Source: Megalobrama amblycephala
Taxonomy: Eukaryota > Chordata > Actinopteri > Cypriniformes > Xenocyprididae
DNA length: 64,000 nucleotides
Direction of reading: 5' to 3'
Assembly: GCF_018812025.1 (NCBI RefSeq)
Contig: NC_063063.1
Location: 6,106,442 to 6,170,441 of the forward strand
Position 1 is the stretch's first letter, and the number at the start of each line of letters is the position of its first letter. The position numbers and the translations under genes are program-made. Shown in pieces: positions 59,614 to 64,000 of this stretch. The notes under the pieces are model-generated. The model ran no database searches and was not told where the DNA came from. It saw only the letters and a program-made list of their open reading frames with translations.

Positions 59614-60593
59614 AAAGGTGCCCTAGAATTAAAAATTGAATTTATATTGGCATAGTTAAATAACAAGAGTTCAGTACATGGAAAAGACATACAGTGAGTT
59701 TCAAACTCCATTGTTTCCTCCTTCTTATATAAATCTCATTTGTTTAAAAGACCTCCGAAAAACAGGCGAATCTCAACATAACACCGACTGTTACGTAACA
59801 GTCGGGGTGTACAGCCCCAATATTTGCATATGCCAGCCCATGATTGAGGCATAACACAAGGGGAGTTAGTATTACACAAGAGCAGAACGTCTGGATGTGC
59901 ACTGCTGAATAATCAGACTAGGTAAGCAAGCAAGGAAAACAGCGAAAAATGGCAGATGGAGCAATAATAACTGACATGATCCATGATAACATGATATGTT
60001 TAGTGATATTTGTGAATTGTCTTTCTAAATGTTTCGTTAGCATGTTTCTAATGTACTGTTAAATGTGGTTAAAGTTACCATCGTTTCTTACTGTAATCAC
60101 GGAGACCAGAGCCGTCGCTATTTTCATTTTTAAACACTTGCAGTCTGTATAATTCATAAACACAACTTCATTCTTTATAAATCTCTCCAACAGTGTGTAA
60201 TGTTAGCTGTTAGCCACAGAGCATAGCCTCAAACTCATTCAATATCAAATGTAAACACCCAAATAAATACAATACTCACATAATCCGACACATGCATTCA
60301 GTATGCATGACGAACACTTTGTAAAGATCCATTTTGAGGGTTATATTAGCTGTGTAAACTTTGTTTATGCTGTGATAGAGTCGAGAACTCGGGAGGGGGC
60401 GGAGAGCGCAAGCATTTAAAGGGACCGCAACCTGAAATCGGCTCGTTTCTAATTATGCCCCAAAATAGGCAATTAAAAAAATGTATTTAAAAAAATCTAT
60501 GGGGTATTTTGAGCTGAAATTTCACAGACACATTCAGGGGATACCTTAGACTTATATTACATCTTTTTTAAAAAAGTTCTAGGGCACCTTTAA
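59611..60593. mobile_element. 0.98-kb TIR element, copy 3 of 3
   Basis: Starts tttaaaggtgccctagaatt and ends ttctagggcacctttaa. It is collinear with copies 1 and 2. The 22-bp palindrome at 59784-59805 is perfect. Confidence 0.85.
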
Positions 60594-62403
60594 AAATGAA
60601 TTTCTTAAGCTTTTTATATTTTTGAGGGTAATGTGAACATTAATTCCACTTCATTACTTTACAAACATTATAGGAATGATAATTTTGATTGTTCTCTGAA
60701 TGTTCAGAAACAAGTATTAAACAAAACATACAACCCAAAAAAAGTTACATGAATGATATATGAATAACTTTTTTGTGCTAACATTTTGAGAACATTATTA
60801 AAGACTAGACAGCTATGATCAAACTTTCTATTCCAATTACTGAAAGAATGTTTGTTCAAAACTTTGAGAGAATATTGCCAGAACGTTCTGAGTACGTTCC
60901 CTGTTATCTGGGTAGGAGGTCAGCAAAAGTATTGACCCTCTATCACACCTGTAAGCTGTTCCAATTATGTTCAAAGGTAGATGTAGCTGTCAACCTTCTT
61001 CTGAAACCTTCTTACAGCACCTCAGTATTTGAGCACACAGATACAGAGCAGATGAAGAGACGATGAAAAGACTTGAAAAAGCCCATCAGTAAGTTCAGTA
61101 CGTACACCATCTGTGCATCTGCGCCCTGGTGAGAAGCACCATGGGAGGCCTTAGATAAGTGTGAAGAACAAAAATGTCTTTCATCAGTGCAACAAACACA
61201 TCATTTTGTCCAAAAAAGATCTCCAATGGATTCAAGCAAATCTGTCCACATCCATCACTGTCAATTAGTGCATATCGAAGGGAAACCACAGAAGAGAGTT
61301 GTATTTCAATCTGCCTCTTGCTAACTAACCACCTACAATCAAGTTTAGCCATGCACTCTCTGCACTGTATCATGAGTATGTAAATACGTTCTTGTTTTTT
61401 CAGCACAAGAATGCCTCTTTTATATGTAAAAGATCATTACAACAAAATAAGAAAACAGGTCTTTCTATAGAGTTGTCCTTGTGTGGTCAGTGTAGTTTGA
61501 TTTACACACAAATGACTCTTTTGAGCATGTTCTTTTCATGAATCATTCAAAAAGACAGACTCGGGAGTTATATTTCAGTCTGATTAATGCTTCACTGAAT
61601 GAACTCACTGAATCTGTCACTGAAGTGGTTACTGAATGAATATCAAGTTACTTTCAGTGATACAATATAATATAGCATGGATGGCTAGAGGAGAGAGAAT
61701 GTCTTTCATATAAGCAAAATGGACATTGTAACTGAAATATATTTAAATTAATCAAAATTGAAATACAGATGTGCTGGTCAACCAGCTATCAATCGGAACC
61801 AGGCAGTTTTTACTCCAAACACACAATCTGCAACAACCTGACTTTTTTTTTATTTTTTTTTTATTTAGGCCAAAGTCTGTTCCGGACTTGCAAAAAAACT
61901 GTATTGTAACAATTCCCAAAATGTAATTGGAAATGTAAACAGACCAGAGATGGGACATGCTGAAGACGGACACAAAAAGGAGAGGAGAACACACACGTGC
62001 AGCGGAGAATATATTGTACCAGGCATTGCAAGATCACTGTTTGCGATTCTCCAGATATTGGAAGAAAAATATAAATATTGAGTTGGTTGTTGGAGTTTTT
62101 TGCATGTATCTCTGAAGGGATCTGACTTCAGAAAAATGTCAATGTCATTTTATTTTCCTTTCACCTATATAATGCCCATAGACCTTATGCACCAACCATC
62201 TTTACGATATCATATTTGAACTTCCGTTTTATTGGTAGCTCTTTATATTTCTATGGCATCGCTGTCAAAGAGTAATTAGCTGGTGAAGTGGATTTACTTA
62301 TTGTAGAGTTAACGAAAATTATCATGAGCATTTAAAGCAGATGTATTAACAAATGTCAATACACCGGAAAGAATTTAAAACGAGAGGTACATTAATAAAT
62401 ACA

Positions 62404-62475
62404 TAAGATCTTACCTTCATGCTGTGGAAATACAGACAGAACTCAACGAGCGCAGTGCTGAAAAGGGGCGGGGCT
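62404..62475 (-). promoter_or_regulatory. Possible promoter-proximal segment with splice-donor-like site
   Basis: On the minus strand a GC box (inverse of ggggcggggc at 62464-62473) is followed after about 45 bases by ttccacagcatgaag and gtaagatc, a consensus donor. This could be a short 5' exon or a chance arrangement. gcgcagtgctg occurs twice (62450 and 62511), so it may be repeat-derived. No homology supports it. Confidence 0.2.
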
Positions 62476-62900
62476 ACATAAGGTAGCCTATATTAAAGTA
62501 GTGTTTATAAGCGCAGTGCTGCTTTGTGTACAAAGGTAACCAAGAAAACGCTATATTAACGCTATATTGCCGCTTAAGTGCCATCTACTGTTCATTCAGT
62601 ACTTCAGCTGTTTTTATTTTGAGCAGGTATGTTTTATGTACAATAATTTCACAAAGCTATTGTCAGACCATTGTTTTAGCTTTAAATGTATAAATTATAC
62701 CATATTAAATAAAAACAACTCATGCTACATGTCTGTAGCATCTTTATTTGGATTGTGCTTAAAATGCAATGGCAGCCTCTAATTTCAAATGGCTAAAGAC
62801 ATTTTTTTGTTTTTTTTAAAGCCACCTTGGTCTGTAATAGTGCAAATAAACTTAAAAGAAAAAAAAAGCAACTGGTATCGGAATCAGACCATTTTCTTGT

Positions 62901-62923
62901 TAAAAAAAAAAAAAAAAAAAAAA
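62901..62923. repeat. Poly(A) run
   Basis: About 23 A residues between related motifs caactggtatcggaatcaga and agcaatcggaatcggccatg, part of a short imperfect duplication. Confidence 0.8.
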
Positions 62924-63043
62924 TTAGCAATCGGAATCGGCCATGAAATCATGATTGGTGCATTCCTAAATTGAACCAAACTAAATCAAAATCAAATCAA
63001 GAGCTTTCGAACCAGAATTTCCCACAACCCAACATTCCGAAAA

Positions 63044-63909
63044 CAGGTGTAAAGTATTTGAGTAAATGTATCAAATTACTGTACTTAAGTATCCTTTTGG
63101 CTACTTTGTAGTTGTACTGAGTATCAAAAATATTGGCAACTTTTACTCTCTAATTGACTACATTTTTGAGCAAGTAAATGTACATTTTACAATACATTTG
63201 TGAGGAGTAATGCAATTACACATTACATTTTACACGGCACCAAACTTTTTCTGCAGCAGTTTGTTTCTGCTATAAAGAAGCAATATCAGCATCTAAGGTC
63301 ATTGAAGGTACTATGTCTTGTGCGTTTCGCCTTTACTCACCCATACTTGTCAACAAGGCTATACGTGAATGTGAGTACATTAGCTGGTAAGTGTGATTCA
63401 AAGATATTTGGTTTATGAGATGAGGTCATGGCTGCAGCCTGTGATGAGGCTTAAACCAGCACATCCACTTTATTTTTTTAATTTTACTTAACATAATTTT
63501 ATTTATCCTCTATACTGACAAGAACGTTTTGATGGATATTGGTTTATTTATGGCCTTTTTGAGCACTTGAGCTTAACTGAGACTGTCGACCTTGATTTAT
63601 TGCAATATTGAGGTGTTTAGTTTTTTTTTTTTTTTTGATTTTAGAAAATAAACATGATTTCTCATCTTACAAATCAACTGTTTCTTATTTTCACTGACAT
63701 GTCTCTCAGGTGTCAAGGACTAGAGTATCTTTTAGCCGTCATTCAGCGCAAGTAAAATACTTAAGTACTGTTAAAATCAGATACTTTAAGACTTTTACTC
63801 AAGTTGTATTGGAATTGGTGACTTGTAACTTGTAATAGAGTAATTTTTGCTGTCAGGTATCTGTACTTTTACTCAAGCATGGTTTTCAGGTACTCTTTAC
63901 ACCTCTGTT
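63044..63909. mobile_element. TIR element, about 0.87 kb
   Basis: aacaggtgtaaagtatttga at the left and tactctttacacctctgttc at the right form an imperfect inverted repeat. Inner regions are rich in tacttaagta and acttttactcaagt, typical of a common fish hAT-like repeat. No transposase is seen. Confidence 0.7.
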
Positions 63910-64000
63910 CCGAACAGACCCGCAAGATCGGGAATTACTCTGTGTAATTGCATTCAGTGCATTTCTTTTTATGAACAAGTTTGTGTCATTACCTGACTGG

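Larger units (their letters stand above)
33224..64000 (-). other. pcdh15 5' intron, partial (at least 30.8 kb)
   Basis: No further pcdh15 exon was recognised upstream of exon A. The expected preceding exon (DDDWQYEDC-type start of EC1) was not found. The intron is dominated by transposons listed separately. I see nothing specific in 33240-34020, 35060-35800, 38760-40200, 41715-43070, 43880-45350, 50600-51180, 51350-53290, 55240-56740, 58610-59520 and 60600-62400. The 38860-39140 part is GC-richer than its surroundings but unassigned. Confidence 0.6.

Overview
This is a stretch of vertebrate nuclear DNA, almost certainly from a teleost and most likely a cyprinid-type fish. It is AT-rich and intron-dominated. 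Microsatellites are abundant, and it carries teleost-type transposons: a DIRS tyrosine-recombinase retrotransposon, Tc1 relics, many TTAA-flanked palindromic MITEs and a degenerate tRNA-derived SINE. There are no bacterial-style genes. The assignment to a fish group rests on my recognition of repeat families, not on a database search.

The only host gene I can support is pcdh15 (protocadherin-15, the lower half of the inner-ear tip link), on the minus strand. Seven coding exons, read from high to low coordinate (33063-33223, 30665-30820, 24764-24883, 23626-23736, 22457-22627, 2260-2368, 1563-1675), have GT/AG borders and matching phases. They join into one uninterrupted frame of about 313 residues covering most of cadherin repeat EC1, all of EC2 and the first half of EC3. 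The signal-peptide and N-terminal exons lie upstream, beyond base 64000 as far as I can see. The rest of EC3 and everything after it lie before base 1. I cannot tell the pcdh15a and pcdh15b paralogues apart.

All the remaining sequence is intron. Layout: 1-1562 partial intron; 1563-2368 two exons; 2369-22456 a 20-kb intron with a Tc1 relic, a DIRS-end relic, microsatellites, a 1.7-kb and a 1.05-kb TIR element, and a multiply nested transposon cluster at 16.3-19.7 kb; 22457-24883 three closely spaced exons; 24884-33223 two further exons with MITEs between them; 33224-64000 the long 5' intron. That last intron holds several foldback and TIR elements, two more copies of a ~0.97-kb repeat, a 4.5-kb DIRS element (45353-49868), a solo-LTR-like repeat split by a MITE, and a repeat with internal ~300-bp tandem units.

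The DIRS element is the most informative mobile element. It keeps inverted terminal repeats, an internal complementary region and an apparently intact tyrosine recombinase. However, gag is frameshifted, and an internal deletion joins gag directly to the YLDD box of reverse transcriptase, so this copy cannot encode a full protein set. I found no clearly new gene system. The points most worth checking are the nested-insertion chronologies, the DIRS deletion derivative, the conserved palindrome in a three-copy repeat, and the very long 5' intron.
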